From: an uncultured Campylobacter sp.
GTDB taxonomy: Bacteria > Campylobacterota > Campylobacteria > Campylobacterales > Campylobacteraceae
NCBI RefSeq assembly: GCF_937959485.1
Contig: NZ_CALGPY010000004.1
Span: forward strand, 62,001-126,000
Reading direction: 5' to 3'
Length of the DNA: 64,000 nucleotides
Positions 17,700-26,567 of the stretch are shown one piece after another. The notes under the pieces were generated by a model. That model did no database searches. It was not told where the DNA came from and worked only from the letters and a program-made list of their open reading frames with translations. Positions within the stretch are counted from its first letter, which is position 1, and each line of letters starts with the position of its first letter. Position numbers and translations under genes: made by a program.

Positions 17700-18557
17700 A
17701 TGACTTTAATCGACGGCAAAAGCATAAGCGCAAAGGTAAAAGAGGAGATCAAATCGGCCGCTTCGGATCTTGCCGCAAAGGGCGTAGAGCCCGCGCTGGC
17801 GGTGATTTTGGTAGGCGAGGACGCGGCTAGCAAGACCTATGTCGCGAGCAAGGAAAAAGCCTGCGCCGCCTGTGGGATCCGCTCCGTAACGCACCGCTTG
17901 AACTCCGATGTGAGCGAGGCGGCGCTTTTAGAACTGATAGAAAATTTAAACGATGACGAATGTATCGACGGTATCTTGGTGCAGTTGCCGCTTCCAAAGC
18001 ACATTGATACGAATAAAATTTTAGAAAAAATAAGCCCACAAAAGGACGTGGACGGATTTAGCGCGATAAACGTAGGCAAGCTTACTAGTGGGCTTTCGGA
18101 CGGTTTTGTGCCTTGCACTCCGCTTGGCGTGATGCGCCTGCTTGAGGAATACGGCGTGCAGATCGCGGGCAAAAATGCCGTCGTGCTGGGTCGCAGCAAT
18201 ATCGTCGGAAAGCCGATGGCGAGCCTGCTGTTAAATGCCGATGCCACCGTCACTATCGCTCATAGCAAGACGAAAGACTTAAAGCGGCTTTGCGCAGACG
18301 CCGACATTTTGGTCGCGGCAGTCGGCAAGGCGCATTTTGTGGGCGCTGATATGGTAAAACAAGGCGCGGTGGTAATCGACGTGGGGATTAATCGCGGTGG
18401 CGACGGCAAACTAAGGGGCGACGTCGATTTTGATGCGGTCGCACCAAAATGCTCGTTCATCACACCCGTGCCCGGAGGTGTGGGGCCGATGACGATTGCG
18501 ATGCTTTTGAGCAATACGATAAAATCGGCGAAAAATCGCTTAAGACAAAGAGTCTAA
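17700..18557 (+). CDS. folD: Bifunctional methylenetetrahydrofolate dehydrogenase / cyclohydrolase
   Basis: A 285-residue cytoplasmic enzyme that interconverts methylene-, methenyl- and formyl-tetrahydrofolate. YVASKEKAC at 47-55 holds the catalytic Tyr and Lys, ILVQLPLPKHID and DVDGF mark the folate pocket, GRSNIVGKPMASLLLN is the NADP-binding loop, and the end has TPVPGGVGPMTIAML. AAAAGG lies before the ATG. Its TAA is followed directly by the lepB ATG. Confidence 0.96.
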   Translation: MTLIDGKSISAKVKEEIKSAASDLAAKGVEPALAVILVGEDAASKTYVASKEKACAACGIRSVTHRLNSDVSEAALLELIENLNDDECIDGILVQLPLPKHIDTNKILEKISPQKDVDGFSAINVGKLTSGLSDGFVPCTPLGVMRLLEEYGVQIAGKNAVVLGRSNIVGKPMASLLLNADATVTIAHSKTKDLKRLCADADILVAAVGKAHFVGADMVKQGAVVIDVGINRGGDGKLRGDVDFDAVAPKCSFITPVPGGVGPMTIAMLLSNTIKSAKNRLRQRV

Positions 18558-19403
18558 ATGAAAATACTAAGCAAAATTTATAAATTTTTATCGAGTTGGA
18601 CGGGAACGGTCATCGTCGTTTTATTCGTCATTCTTTTTGTGGCGCAAGCCTTCGTGATCCCAAGCGGATCGATGCGCACTACGCTTTTGGAGGGTGATTT
18701 TTTATTCGTTAAAAAATTTAGCTACGGCATCCCGACTCCACATATTCCCTTTGTGGAGTGGCAGGTAGCTCCTGATAGCGACGGAGATGGGCATATTATC
18801 CGAGGCGAGGGTCCGAAGCGCGGCGACATCGTGGTTTTTCGCTATCCGCTTAATGAAAAAATGCACTTTGTAAAGCGAAATTTTGCCGTAGGTGGCGACG
18901 AGGTGATATTTGATCTGAATAATTTCTACCTTCGTCCGCATGAAGGCGACGAGTTCATTGCTGCAAACTACGATGCTCGCGACATTGTGATTTTAGGTGG
19001 CGAAAAATATGTTAAAGAGCCGTATAAATTTAAGGGCATTCACTACGACCCTAATGCTAGAAACTCGATGCTAACAAATGTCAAAATCGCACTTGAGAAG
19101 GGTGAGCTTTCTATGAAGCCCATTAGTCTAAGCGAAATTCCTCACAGCTTCGAAGCTGCGGGGATAAGCTTCAATGCCTTTTACATCAAAGTGCCGCAGG
19201 ATGAGTATTTTATGATAGGCGATAATCGCAATAATTCCGCCGATAGCCGCTTTTGGGGTCCGGTACCTTATCGTCTGATCGTCGGCAAGCCGTGGTTTAC
19301 ATATTTTAGTATCGATGCCGATCGCAAGATCCGCTGGGAGCGAATCGGGCGCTTCGTCGATACCTTGCAAAACGACGAGAGCCTAATCTATGAGCAAAAA
19401 TAA
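18558..19403 (+). CDS. lepB: Signal peptidase I
   Basis: A 281-residue inner-membrane protease that removes signal peptides. An N-terminal helix (TVIVVLFVILFVAQAFVI) leads to box B PSGSM with nucleophile Ser38; Lys106 in FVKRNFAVGGDEV is the general base, and MIGDNRNNSADSRFWGPV is box E. The sequence of about 120 residues between boxes D and E is normal for Campylobacter-type enzymes. The start abuts the folD stop; rpiB follows after 9 bp. Confidence 0.95.
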   Translation: MKILSKIYKFLSSWTGTVIVVLFVILFVAQAFVIPSGSMRTTLLEGDFLFVKKFSYGIPTPHIPFVEWQVAPDSDGDGHIIRGEGPKRGDIVVFRYPLNEKMHFVKRNFAVGGDEVIFDLNNFYLRPHEGDEFIAANYDARDIVILGGEKYVKEPYKFKGIHYDPNARNSMLTNVKIALEKGELSMKPISLSEIPHSFEAAGISFNAFYIKVPQDEYFMIGDNRNNSADSRFWGPVPYRLIVGKPWFTYFSIDADRKIRWERIGRFVDTLQNDESLIYEQK

Positions 19404-19412
19404 GGAGCGGCA

Positions 19413-20780
19413 ATGCAAATAAATAAAATTTTCATAGCGAGCGATCATGCGGGCTTTCGTGCCAAAGAACAAGCTAAAAAAGCGCTCGCCGCTTTAGGTT
19501 ACGAAGCGGTTGACCTTGGCACGCATAGTGCCGAAGCGAGTGTGGACTATCCCGATTTTGCGGGCACGTTGGCGGATAAAATTTTAGCCGAATGTGAAGC
19601 CTGCGCGCGAAGTAAAAATTTTAAAGAAAGTAGCAGCAAAAATTCCGCTGCAGCCGCGGAAAATTCCGAAGCAGACGGCAGCGAAAATTTCGGCGCAAGT
19701 ATAAACGGTAGCGGAAATTTTAACGGTACCGCGCAGCGCGGCGAGAAAGATAAAAATTTTAACGCCGTCAAGAGCGGCGACGGCAAGAATTTTGATGCGG
19801 ACGTAAATACGACTGCCTGCGCAAGCGCAGTTGCCGTAAACGCGAGCAAAGATAAAATTTTAAATTCCACCAATTACGGCATTTACGGCGTTTTGATTTG
19901 CGGTACGGGCATCGGTATCAGCATCGCCGCAAACCGCCACGCTCACATCCGCTGTGCGCTGTGTCATGACGCGACGAGCGCTAGATTAGCCAGAGAGCAC
20001 AACGACGCCAACGTCCTAGCCTTCGGCGAGCGATTAATGGGCACGCTGGTGATTGAAGATATGATTAGGGCATTTTTTAGTACCGATTTTGCGGGCGGTA
20101 GGCACATTAAGCGCGTCGCAAAGCTAGGCGCTTGCGGTAGTGCGAATTGCGCGCATGGATTTGACGAAGAAAATTCCATTCAGAATTCCGCTCAAAATTT
20201 TGCGGAACAAAGCAGTGGCGCTAATTTAAACGGGCGGAATTCCAAATCAAGCTTCGCCGGCAAAAGCCCTTCTAGCAAAAATCCTATCGACACGGATTCC
20301 GCATTAAATTGTGCACGGAGCTTTAACGATAAAAATTCCTTATTTACCGGCAAGAATCCCTTGATAAGCTTTTGCGGTGCACGTCATATAAATTTAGATT
20401 CGATGCACGCAAAGATAATCTTTAATGAGAAAAATCCGCTAGATAAAAATTCCATTAGCACAAATTCTACGTTAAATTTTACGCGCGCGAGCGTTTGCAA
20501 GAAAAATTTCGCTCAAAAAGTTAGCCGCAAAGATTTTGTCAGTTTGAACCCAGCAATTATAAATTTCAAGGCTACAAATTCTATTTGCATAAGCGTTAAG
20601 CCAAAAAACGTAAATTGCGCTAGTGCGGGTTTAACAGATGCGAATTCTGCTATTGTGAGCGTAAATTTAAAGGGTGCAAATCTTTCTAGTGCGCATTTTA
20701 GGAGCATAAATTCTGCCTATTTTAGCGCAACAATCGCTACTATGCGCTTTGTAAATCCAAATGAAGGAGGCGAGCAATGA
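19413..20780 (+). CDS. rpiB: Ribose-5-phosphate isomerase B with large internal insert and C-terminal tail
   Basis: RpiB interconverts ribose-5-phosphate and ribulose-5-phosphate and is usually about 145-155 residues; this frame has 455. Residues 1-64 (IFIASDHAGFRAKEQ, VDYPDFAGTLADKI) and 156-240 (YGVLICGTGIGIS with catalytic Cys163, then NDANVLAFGERLMG and GGRHIKRVAKL) form the normal enzyme. Between them lies about 90 residues of Asn/Ser/Ala-rich sequence with KNF, ENF and GNF every 10-15 residues. After residue 240 a tail of about 215 residues continues the same style. AAGGAG precedes the ATG, and the TGA overlaps the next gene's ATG, so the long frame fits the operon exactly. Confidence 0.88.
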   Translation: MQINKIFIASDHAGFRAKEQAKKALAALGYEAVDLGTHSAEASVDYPDFAGTLADKILAECEACARSKNFKESSSKNSAAAAENSEADGSENFGASINGSGNFNGTAQRGEKDKNFNAVKSGDGKNFDADVNTTACASAVAVNASKDKILNSTNYGIYGVLICGTGIGISIAANRHAHIRCALCHDATSARLAREHNDANVLAFGERLMGTLVIEDMIRAFFSTDFAGGRHIKRVAKLGACGSANCAHGFDEENSIQNSAQNFAEQSSGANLNGRNSKSSFAGKSPSSKNPIDTDSALNCARSFNDKNSLFTGKNPLISFCGARHINLDSMHAKIIFNEKNPLDKNSISTNSTLNFTRASVCKKNFAQKVSRKDFVSLNPAIINFKATNSICISVKPKNVNCASAGLTDANSAIVSVNLKGANLSSAHFRSINSAYFSATIATMRFVNPNEGGEQ

Positions 20781-21019
20781 GCGTAGCATTGGGTGTTTTA
20801 GCACTATTTTTTGCAGCACTACTTATTCTATCGATCCGAAAAAATTCTAAAATTTACGCCTTACTTCGAAAGAGCGAAGAGAGAATTTCAAAGCTTAAAA
20901 GCGATAACGAAAAGCTCAAAACTGCTCTTCGCTTCGGCATCAAGGCTCTGCAAAACGAGGAGAGCGAAAACTGCAGCTTAAAAATCAAAAACGCAAGATT
21001 GAAAAGAGGTAAGCTATGA
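20777..21019 (+). CDS. Small membrane-anchored coiled-coil protein, 80 aa
   Basis: One N-terminal transmembrane helix (VALGVLALFFAALLILSI) is followed by a charged, heptad-like helical region (LLRKSEERISKLKSDNEKLK). It resembles short single-span coiled-coil proteins, but I know no function. It overlaps rpiB and apt by 4 bp each (ATGA), the same position a small membrane protein holds in the C. jejuni rpiB-apt operon as I recall it. Confidence 0.8.
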   Translation: MSVALGVLALFFAALLILSIRKNSKIYALLRKSEERISKLKSDNEKLKTALRFGIKALQNEESENCSLKIKNARLKRGKL

Positions 21020-21564
21020 AAAGCCTAAGCAGCGAGCAAAAAAGCTATTTATTTCGCTCGATCCGCACCGTGCGCGACTTCCCAAAGCCCGGTATTTTGT
21101 TTTACGATATCACGACGCTCGTAGGCGATCGCGAGGCGTTTAATTTCCTGCTTGATCATCTAGTCGAGCGCTATGCTGATTACGGACTTGATTACATAGT
21201 AGGCATAGAAAGTCGCGGATTTATTTTTGCAGCGGCACTTGCTGCGAGGTTGAGGGTTGCTTTTGTGCCAATTAGAAAGCCAAAGAAGCTTCCTTATATC
21301 ACGATTTCGCAAAAATACAGCCTTGAATACGGCTTCGATCAGGTCGAGATGCACGTGGATGCATTCTCCGGCGTACAGGATGCCAAGGTGCTTCTAATCG
21401 ACGATCTAATCGCCACTGGAGGCACGGCGCGCGCGGCATTAGATCTCATCGCGCAGACGCAGGCTAAGTGCGTCGAGGCGTGTTTTTTATTAAATTTGCG
21501 CGAGTTAAACGATCTAGGCGAGTTTTCGCGTCGCACAAACGTTTATTGCGTTTTAGAGGCGTGA
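21016..21564 (+). CDS. apt: Adenine phosphoribosyltransferase
   Basis: A 182-residue cytoplasmic salvage enzyme that makes AMP from adenine and PRPP. The PRPP-binding motif VLLIDDLIATGGTARAA lies at about 123-139; VRDFPKPGILFYDITTL, GIESRGFIFAAALAARL and PIRKPKKLPY are family hallmarks. It overlaps the upstream small gene by 4 bp and is coupled to the dedA-like gene. Confidence 0.96.
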   Translation: MKSLSSEQKSYLFRSIRTVRDFPKPGILFYDITTLVGDREAFNFLLDHLVERYADYGLDYIVGIESRGFIFAAALAARLRVAFVPIRKPKKLPYITISQKYSLEYGFDQVEMHVDAFSGVQDAKVLLIDDLIATGGTARAALDLIAQTQAKCVEACFLLNLRELNDLGEFSRRTNVYCVLEA

Positions 21565-21566
21565 TT

Positions 21567-22184
21567 TTGGAAGAGCTACTTAAAAATTTACTGCAAGAAT
21601 ACCACCAATACGCCTATATCTTGCTTTTCGTTTGGTGCATTTTAGAAGGCGAAATCGCGCTGATTTTAGGCGGCATAATGGCGCACGAGGGACATATAAA
21701 TTTGCCGCTAGGTATCTTTGTCGCGGGCCTTGGGGCATTTTGCGGTGATCAGTTTTATTTTTATATCGGTCGCTACAATAAAAAATATATCAGTAAAAAA
21801 CTCGCGGCGCAGCGCCGAAAATTTGCGATTGCGCACCTGCTTTTGCAACGCTACGGCTGGCCGATAATTTTAATGCAGCGCTATATGTATGGCTTTCGCG
21901 TCATCATCCCGATGAGTATCGGCATCACTCGCTACAGCGCAAAGAAATTTGCGATTATCAATCTTTTTAGCGCTTGGTGCTGGTCGGGCGCGACGATGGT
22001 TTTGGCGTGGTATTTTGGCGAGGAGATCTGGAGCGGGCTGCGGCTAATCGAGCAACACTGGTATTTTGCGATACCTATCATAGGCGGAATTTTATATCTA
22101 TTTTTTAGGTTATTTAAACGTATGGAAAATCACTTTATGAACTCACGAAAGGAACGAGATGAAAGTAAAACTGCTAGATCGTAA
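21567..22184 (+). CDS. DedA-family membrane protein
   Basis: A DedA/SNARE-associated superfamily inner-membrane protein, probably a lipid scramblase or undecaprenyl-phosphate flippase-like protein. EGEIALILGGIMAHEG, GDQFYFYIGRY and the re-entrant RYMYGFRVIIPMSIGITR motif support this; a C-terminal helix (FAIPIIGGILYLFFRLF) ends it. The open frame extends to 21468 inside apt. GTG 21561 and TTG 21567 are both possible starts; AGAGG at 21555-21559 is spaced 7 bp from TTG 21567, giving MEELLKNLLQEY, which I prefer. Its end overlaps the pepA start by 26 bp. Confidence 0.88.
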   Translation: MEELLKNLLQEYHQYAYILLFVWCILEGEIALILGGIMAHEGHINLPLGIFVAGLGAFCGDQFYFYIGRYNKKYISKKLAAQRRKFAIAHLLLQRYGWPIILMQRYMYGFRVIIPMSIGITRYSAKKFAIINLFSAWCWSGATMVLAWYFGEEIWSGLRLIEQHWYFAIPIIGGILYLFFRLFKRMENHFMNSRKERDESKTARS

Positions 22185-23619
22185 AATTAACGAGATAGAG
22201 GCGGATTTTGAAGTTATTTTAGTCGTAGATAAAAATTTAAATCACGAATTTATTAAAGATGCGGATAAGTTTGCGCTTTTTAACTACAAAGGCGAGGGCA
22301 ATCTGCTGCTAGCCGAGAGCGGGCGGCTGTATGTGGGGATCAAAGAGCTTAGCTTCGATAGGCTGCGAGCGGCGCTTGCGAGCGCATACAACGCGCTTAA
22401 GGGCTATGCGATCAAAAATTTTAAAATCGCCTTTTACAAATGCGGCTGCGATCGCAGAAGCACGATGGCGATGGTCGAAGGCGTGCTTTTGGGCGGCTAT
22501 GAGTTTAATAAATACAAAAGCGAGAAGAAAAACTCCAGCTTGAACGAAATTTTAATCTCTACGCAGGAGTACGGCGGAGCTAAGCCTGACGTGCAAAAGA
22601 TGAACTACGGCGTGCAGCAGGGCATCGTGATGGCAAACGCTGCAAATTTCGCGCGCGACGGCGTCAATGAGATACCTGAAATTTACACGCCCGAAAAGAT
22701 GGCGAGCGAGGCTGAAATTTTGGCGTCGAACTACGACGACGTGAGCGTTAAAATTTATGACGAGGACTTTTTGCGCGAGCAGAATATGAATGCGTTTTTG
22801 GCAGTCAATCGCTCCAGCGCTCATCCGCCGCGCCTCATCCATCTTATCTATAAGCCGCAGCGCTGCCTAAAGCGCGTCGTTTTCGTGGGCAAAGGGCTTA
22901 CTTACGACAGCGGCGGGCTAAGTCTGAAGCCAAGCGATTATATGCTTACGATGAAAAGCGACAAAAGTGGCGCGCTTGCTGCGATGGGTATCATCAAGGG
23001 CGCTGCCGAGCTTGAGCTGCCGTTTGAGATACACGCGGCTATCGGCGCTACTGAAAATATGATCGGCGGCGATTCGTATAAACCCGACGACGTGCTGCTT
23101 AGTCGCAGCGGCGTAAGCATAGAGGTGCGAAATACCGACGCGGAGGGGCGGCTCGTGCTTGCCGACTGCCTAAGCTACGCGCAGGATCTTGCCCCCGATC
23201 TGCTAATCGATATGGCGACGCTTACCGGCGCTTGCGTCGTGGGGCTTGGCGAATACACGAGCGGCATCATGGGAAACAGCGAGGAGCTAAAGCGTAAATT
23301 TAAAGATCTTAGCGATTGTAGCGGCGAGCTATTTAGCATTTTGGAATTTAACGATTATCTGCGCGAGCTAATTAAAAGCAGTATCGCAGACGTTTCCAAC
23401 TGCGCTTCCAGTAGATACGGCGGCGCGATAACTGCAGGGCTGTTTTTGGATAAATTTATAAAAGACGAGTATAAAGACAAGTGGCTGCACCTTGATATAG
23501 CAGGGCCCGCGTATCTGGAAAAGGCATGGGGCTATTACGCCGCGGGCGCGACTGGTGCGGGCGTGAGAGCAAACTTATATTTCTTGCAGGCTCTAGCCAA
23601 AGAGCTGAAGGACGCGTAG
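22159..23619 (+). CDS. pepA: Leucyl aminopeptidase (M17)
   Basis: A 486-residue dizinc cytoplasmic aminopeptidase. The N-terminal macrodomain-like part is followed by the catalytic domain: GKGLTYDSGGLSLKP holds the metal-binding Lys/Asp, MKSDKSGALA follows, and NTDAEGRLVLADCLSYA is the family signature. DMATLTGACVVGLG and YGGAITAGLFL complete the fold. AAGGAACG precedes ATG 22159, which lies within the last codons of the dedA-like gene. The ychF ATG directly follows its TAG. Confidence 0.96.
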   Translation: MKVKLLDRKINEIEADFEVILVVDKNLNHEFIKDADKFALFNYKGEGNLLLAESGRLYVGIKELSFDRLRAALASAYNALKGYAIKNFKIAFYKCGCDRRSTMAMVEGVLLGGYEFNKYKSEKKNSSLNEILISTQEYGGAKPDVQKMNYGVQQGIVMANAANFARDGVNEIPEIYTPEKMASEAEILASNYDDVSVKIYDEDFLREQNMNAFLAVNRSSAHPPRLIHLIYKPQRCLKRVVFVGKGLTYDSGGLSLKPSDYMLTMKSDKSGALAAMGIIKGAAELELPFEIHAAIGATENMIGGDSYKPDDVLLSRSGVSIEVRNTDAEGRLVLADCLSYAQDLAPDLLIDMATLTGACVVGLGEYTSGIMGNSEELKRKFKDLSDCSGELFSILEFNDYLRELIKSSIADVSNCASSRYGGAITAGLFLDKFIKDEYKDKWLHLDIAGPAYLEKAWGYYAAGATGAGVRANLYFLQALAKELKDA

Positions 23620-24723
23620 ATGGGGCTGTCAGTAGGGATCGTAGGGCTTCCGAACGTCGGTAAATCCACTACCTTTAACGCACTTAGCGGTGCGCAAAAC
23701 GCACAGGCACAGAACTATCCATTCTGCACGATCGAGCCCAATAAAGCGGTCGTGCCCGTGCCCGATGCCAGGCTTGGTAAGCTAGCACAGATCGTTAAGC
23801 CCGGTCGCATCGTGCATTCGACCATCGAGTTCGTAGATATTGCGGGCCTCGTGCGCGGAGCTAGCAAAGGCGAGGGGCTGGGAAATAAATTTCTTTCAAA
23901 TATCCGCGAGTGCGAGATCATCCTTCATATCGTACGCTGCTTCGAAAGCGGCGACATAACCCACGTCGAAGGCTGCGTCGATCCTATCCGCGACATCGAG
24001 ATCATCGAAACCGAGCTTATTTTAGCGGACATAGAGCAGCTTGGCCGCAAGATCGAGCGCCTCGGTAAGGAAGCCAAAGCAAATCAAAAGGGCGCTAAAG
24101 AGGCGCTAGCCGTGGCAAACGAGCTTTTAGCGCATCTAAACGACGGCAAGCCCGCTTCAAATTTTGCGCTCAAAGAGGATGAAAGCTACATCGCTTTAAA
24201 TCGCGAGCTGCGCCTGCTCAGCGCCAAGGACGTAATCTACGGCGCCAATGTGGACGAAGACGGCATCGCGCAGGATAACGAATATGTCGCGCGCGTAAGA
24301 GAATACGCAAATGCCCGCGGCGCGGAGGTGATCAAGCTCTGCGCCAAGATCGAAGAGGAGCTCATAGGCTTAAGCGATGAGGAGACGCACGAGATGCTGC
24401 AAAGCCTGGGCGCGCAGCAAAGCGGGCTGGAGCTCATCATCAAGCGCTCATTTGCGAAGCTCAGCCTCATCAGCTACTTTACCGCAGGCGAGATGGAGGT
24501 GCGCGCGTGGACGATCACGAAGGGCTGGAAGGCTCCGAAGGCCGCGAGCGTGATCCATAACGACTTTGAGCGCGGGTTTATCAGAGCCGAGGTGATCGGC
24601 TACGAGGACTACATCGCGTGCGGCGGCGAGAGCAGGGCGAAAGAAGCGGGCAAGATGCGCCTTGAGGGCAAGGACTACGTCGTGCAAGACGGCGACGTGA
24701 TGCACTTTAGATTTAACGTTTAA
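23620..24723 (+). CDS. ychF: Redox-regulated ATPase YchF
   Basis: A 367-residue Obg-related P-loop protein that binds the ribosome. G1 is GLPNVGKSTT at about 9-18, G3 DIAGLVRGASKGEGLGNKFL follows, and the NVDEDG segment replaces the usual G4, consistent with its ATP preference. The C-terminal TGS domain ends in YVVQDGDVMHFRFNV. It is the last gene of the folD operon. Confidence 0.96.
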   Translation: MGLSVGIVGLPNVGKSTTFNALSGAQNAQAQNYPFCTIEPNKAVVPVPDARLGKLAQIVKPGRIVHSTIEFVDIAGLVRGASKGEGLGNKFLSNIRECEIILHIVRCFESGDITHVEGCVDPIRDIEIIETELILADIEQLGRKIERLGKEAKANQKGAKEALAVANELLAHLNDGKPASNFALKEDESYIALNRELRLLSAKDVIYGANVDEDGIAQDNEYVARVREYANARGAEVIKLCAKIEEELIGLSDEETHEMLQSLGAQQSGLELIIKRSFAKLSLISYFTAGEMEVRAWTITKGWKAPKAASVIHNDFERGFIRAEVIGYEDYIACGGESRAKEAGKMRLEGKDYVVQDGDVMHFRFNV

Positions 24724-25018
24724 ATTTGCGCTGCATTCGAGCGAAATTTAAAATTTTACGGAGTTTTAATTTACACCGAATTTGCACACCCGATTCAAAT
24801 TTTTAAATTTGCGAAATTTGAATTTCTATGGCGTGTGAGAATTTGGAAATTTAAAAATTTTAGTTGAAAGCAGCGATTTAAAATTTTGAAATTTCATAAA
24901 AAATCCCCGGGATCGAATGTGTGCTCGGGTTTGGCTCGATTTTAAAATTATATAAAATTTAACTCGCGCAGGACGGAACTTTAAACATTATCGTAAGTAA
25001 GCTCAACTTTACAATTCT
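24724..25018. other. Post-ychF gap with an inverted repeat
   Basis: No gene. ATTCAAATTT (24793-24802) and AAATTTGAAT (24814-24823) are perfect 10-bp arms around an 11-nt spacer; the stem is AT-only apart from one pair, so it could end transcription weakly or simply be repeat sequence. Further AAAATTT cores follow to 24960. Confidence 0.4.
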
Positions 25019-25459
25019 ATGCATTTTAATCCGCCGTACCTTTCGGTGGGCGAATTTCGCGCAAGGACTATAGATATAAACCTTCTGCCAAAATCTGAAG
25101 CTAAAAGCAAAATCACGGGCAGAATCGAAAATTTGAGCGTCCAGACATTGCGAAAAGTATTGACACATTCGTGCTTTTTGAGATTAAGGGTGTACGTTTT
25201 CGCATACGCTGTGAAGCCTTTAATTCTAAACGAGAGTGATCACGTGCGCGTACATTTTCGCAAAGATAGGTATTTGGGTGTGCTTGCGGCTTTAGAAGTA
25301 CGGCCACGCCCAAATGCTTAAGACTTTGCGCTATATGCTGTATCGGATATAATTCAGGTGCTGTATATAGCAATCGCATTTGGCTTTGTTTTTGCCGTGT
25401 CTGCGATACTGTTTGCAATATACTTTGCGTTTGCAAAAAAGGGGCTCGCTCGGTTGTAA
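25019..25459 (+). pseudogene. Decayed membrane protein gene, related to the next gene
   Basis: The frame from ATG 25019 reads KITGRIENLS, then loses similarity; reading 1 base over for about 80 bp gives FVLFEIKGVRF, and the first frame then resumes with HVRVHFRKDRY. After an in-frame TAA (25319-25321) the same frame continues as a hydrophobic helix (VLYIAIAFGFVFAVSAILFAIYFAFA) to TAA 25457-25459. The order GRIEN, FEIKGVRF, membrane helix parallels GKMENL, FEVKGIRF, membrane helix in the intact gene at 25610. I infer a broken relative with two compensating frameshifts and one stop. Confidence 0.6.
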
Positions 25460-25609
25460 CGAATTTCTATGATTGCGTGTCGTAACATTGATTTTGATGG
25501 GACTTCTCGCCTATCTTAACGCGAGTGTGCAAAAATTAAAATTTTAGCGCGAACGCCACAGAAAGTAGTGTGGATTTTACGAAATTTTACCGAAATTTGG
25601 AGGAAAATA

Positions 25610-26059
25610 ATGTGGCATTTAAAAAAGAAAGCTTCAAGTGAATTGAAATTTTTCACAATTATCGGCAAGATGGAAAACTTAGAAACAGACTGGGGGCGAG
25701 ACGGACTGTATATAACATTTGAGGTAAAAGGAATAAGATTTTTCGACTATCCCGATCAATGGTTTGCTGATAACGGCGATATAGTCGAGGTAACGTATTG
25801 TTATCTTTCCCCTGAGTCTCCCAGTATAACGCATATTTCGATTTTAGCTAAGTATTCAAATTATATGAGAGTGAAACAGGCTCTAGCTATAATTTGGGAT
25901 TTTATATTAATAGTTTTTTTAATCGTAACGTTTCCCATATGGTTTTACGGTATTAGTAAGTTGTCCATTTTATTATATATTGCCTTGGGGTTCTGTATCT
26001 TACAAAGAGCTTGTAAAAAAATCAAAATTTTATATGAAATCGAGAAAAATAGAGGCTAA
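25610..26059 (+). CDS. Hypothetical membrane protein, 149 aa
   Basis: The frame is open from 25568, but GGAGG at 25599-25603 fits ATG 25610 (MWHLKKKASSELK). Residues 15-80 form a probable small beta domain (IIGKMENLETDWGRDGLYI, FEVKGIRFFDYPDQWF, DIVEVTYCYL), followed by two transmembrane helices (ALAIIWDFILIVFLIVTFPIW; ILLYIALGFCIL) and a basic end. No family is recognised. Codon use is more AT-rich than that of neighbouring genes. The decayed relative just upstream suggests a tandem duplication or an imported accessory pair. Confidence 0.7.
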   Translation: MWHLKKKASSELKFFTIIGKMENLETDWGRDGLYITFEVKGIRFFDYPDQWFADNGDIVEVTYCYLSPESPSITHISILAKYSNYMRVKQALAIIWDFILIVFLIVTFPIWFYGISKLSILLYIALGFCILQRACKKIKILYEIEKNRG

Positions 26060-26228
26060 TTTATCTTTATTTTTCGGCGTATTAACGCGTAAATAAAAAA
26101 TCATTTGTCTAAGCATCGTCTTGTGCGCCTTATCGTAGGTCTCATTCTGCCGCCGTAGTTTTTGCGTGCGGTTGCCAAACGCCTTCAGTGTTTTTAACTC
26201 GTCTTTATTAGGATCATACGGCGCGCAA
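26030..26228 (-). pseudogene. Possible gene remnant, antisense to the end of the 149-aa gene
   Basis: On the minus strand an open stretch of about 65 codons runs from a TAA near 26228 to TAA 26032-26030. It reads as coherent charged protein (DPNKDELKTLKAFGNRTQKL, then YDKAHKTMLRQMIFYLRV) and lacks a start codon. The helical Lys/Arg/Leu pattern vaguely recalls the segment after the catalytic core of IS110-type transposases, but that is weak. The frame before the stop (KFYISIDKAFLL) may belong to the same remnant. The rest of the gap to 26489 holds nothing else I can name. Confidence 0.3.
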
Positions 26229-26489
26229 ATTTAGGTGATATGAAAGTTTGCCTTTGGCCTTAGTAAAAAGGCTTTATCGATAGAAATGTAAAATTTATAC
26301 CGTACGGCGGTAGGTTCTGAGCCAAAACCGCATAAACGAAAGCAGCGATATACAAATTTAATGCGCGCGCAAAATGTTACCGTTCGGCGAAAATTATATC
26401 GCTAAAATTTTATCGAAATGCCAAAAATACGAAGCGATCTTGCTCTTGCGTTGCAAAGGCTCATTGGATAAATTTAAAGCATAAATTGC

Positions 26490-26527
26490 AATCCAGGGCT
26501 CGATTTGATCAACTTGAGCCCTGGATT
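26490..26527 (-). terminator. Probable terminator of the TonB-dependent receptor gene
   Basis: AATCCAGGGCTC (26490-26501) and GAGCCCTGGATT (26516-26527) form a perfect 12-bp stem with a 14-nt loop, 40 bp beyond the receptor stop codon. On the minus strand GCAATTTATGCTTT follows; on the plus strand CGAAATTCGTTTT follows, so it may work in both directions. Confidence 0.65.
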
Positions 26528-26567
26528 CGAAATTCGTTTTAAATTTTGGATCGAAACACACCAAGAA

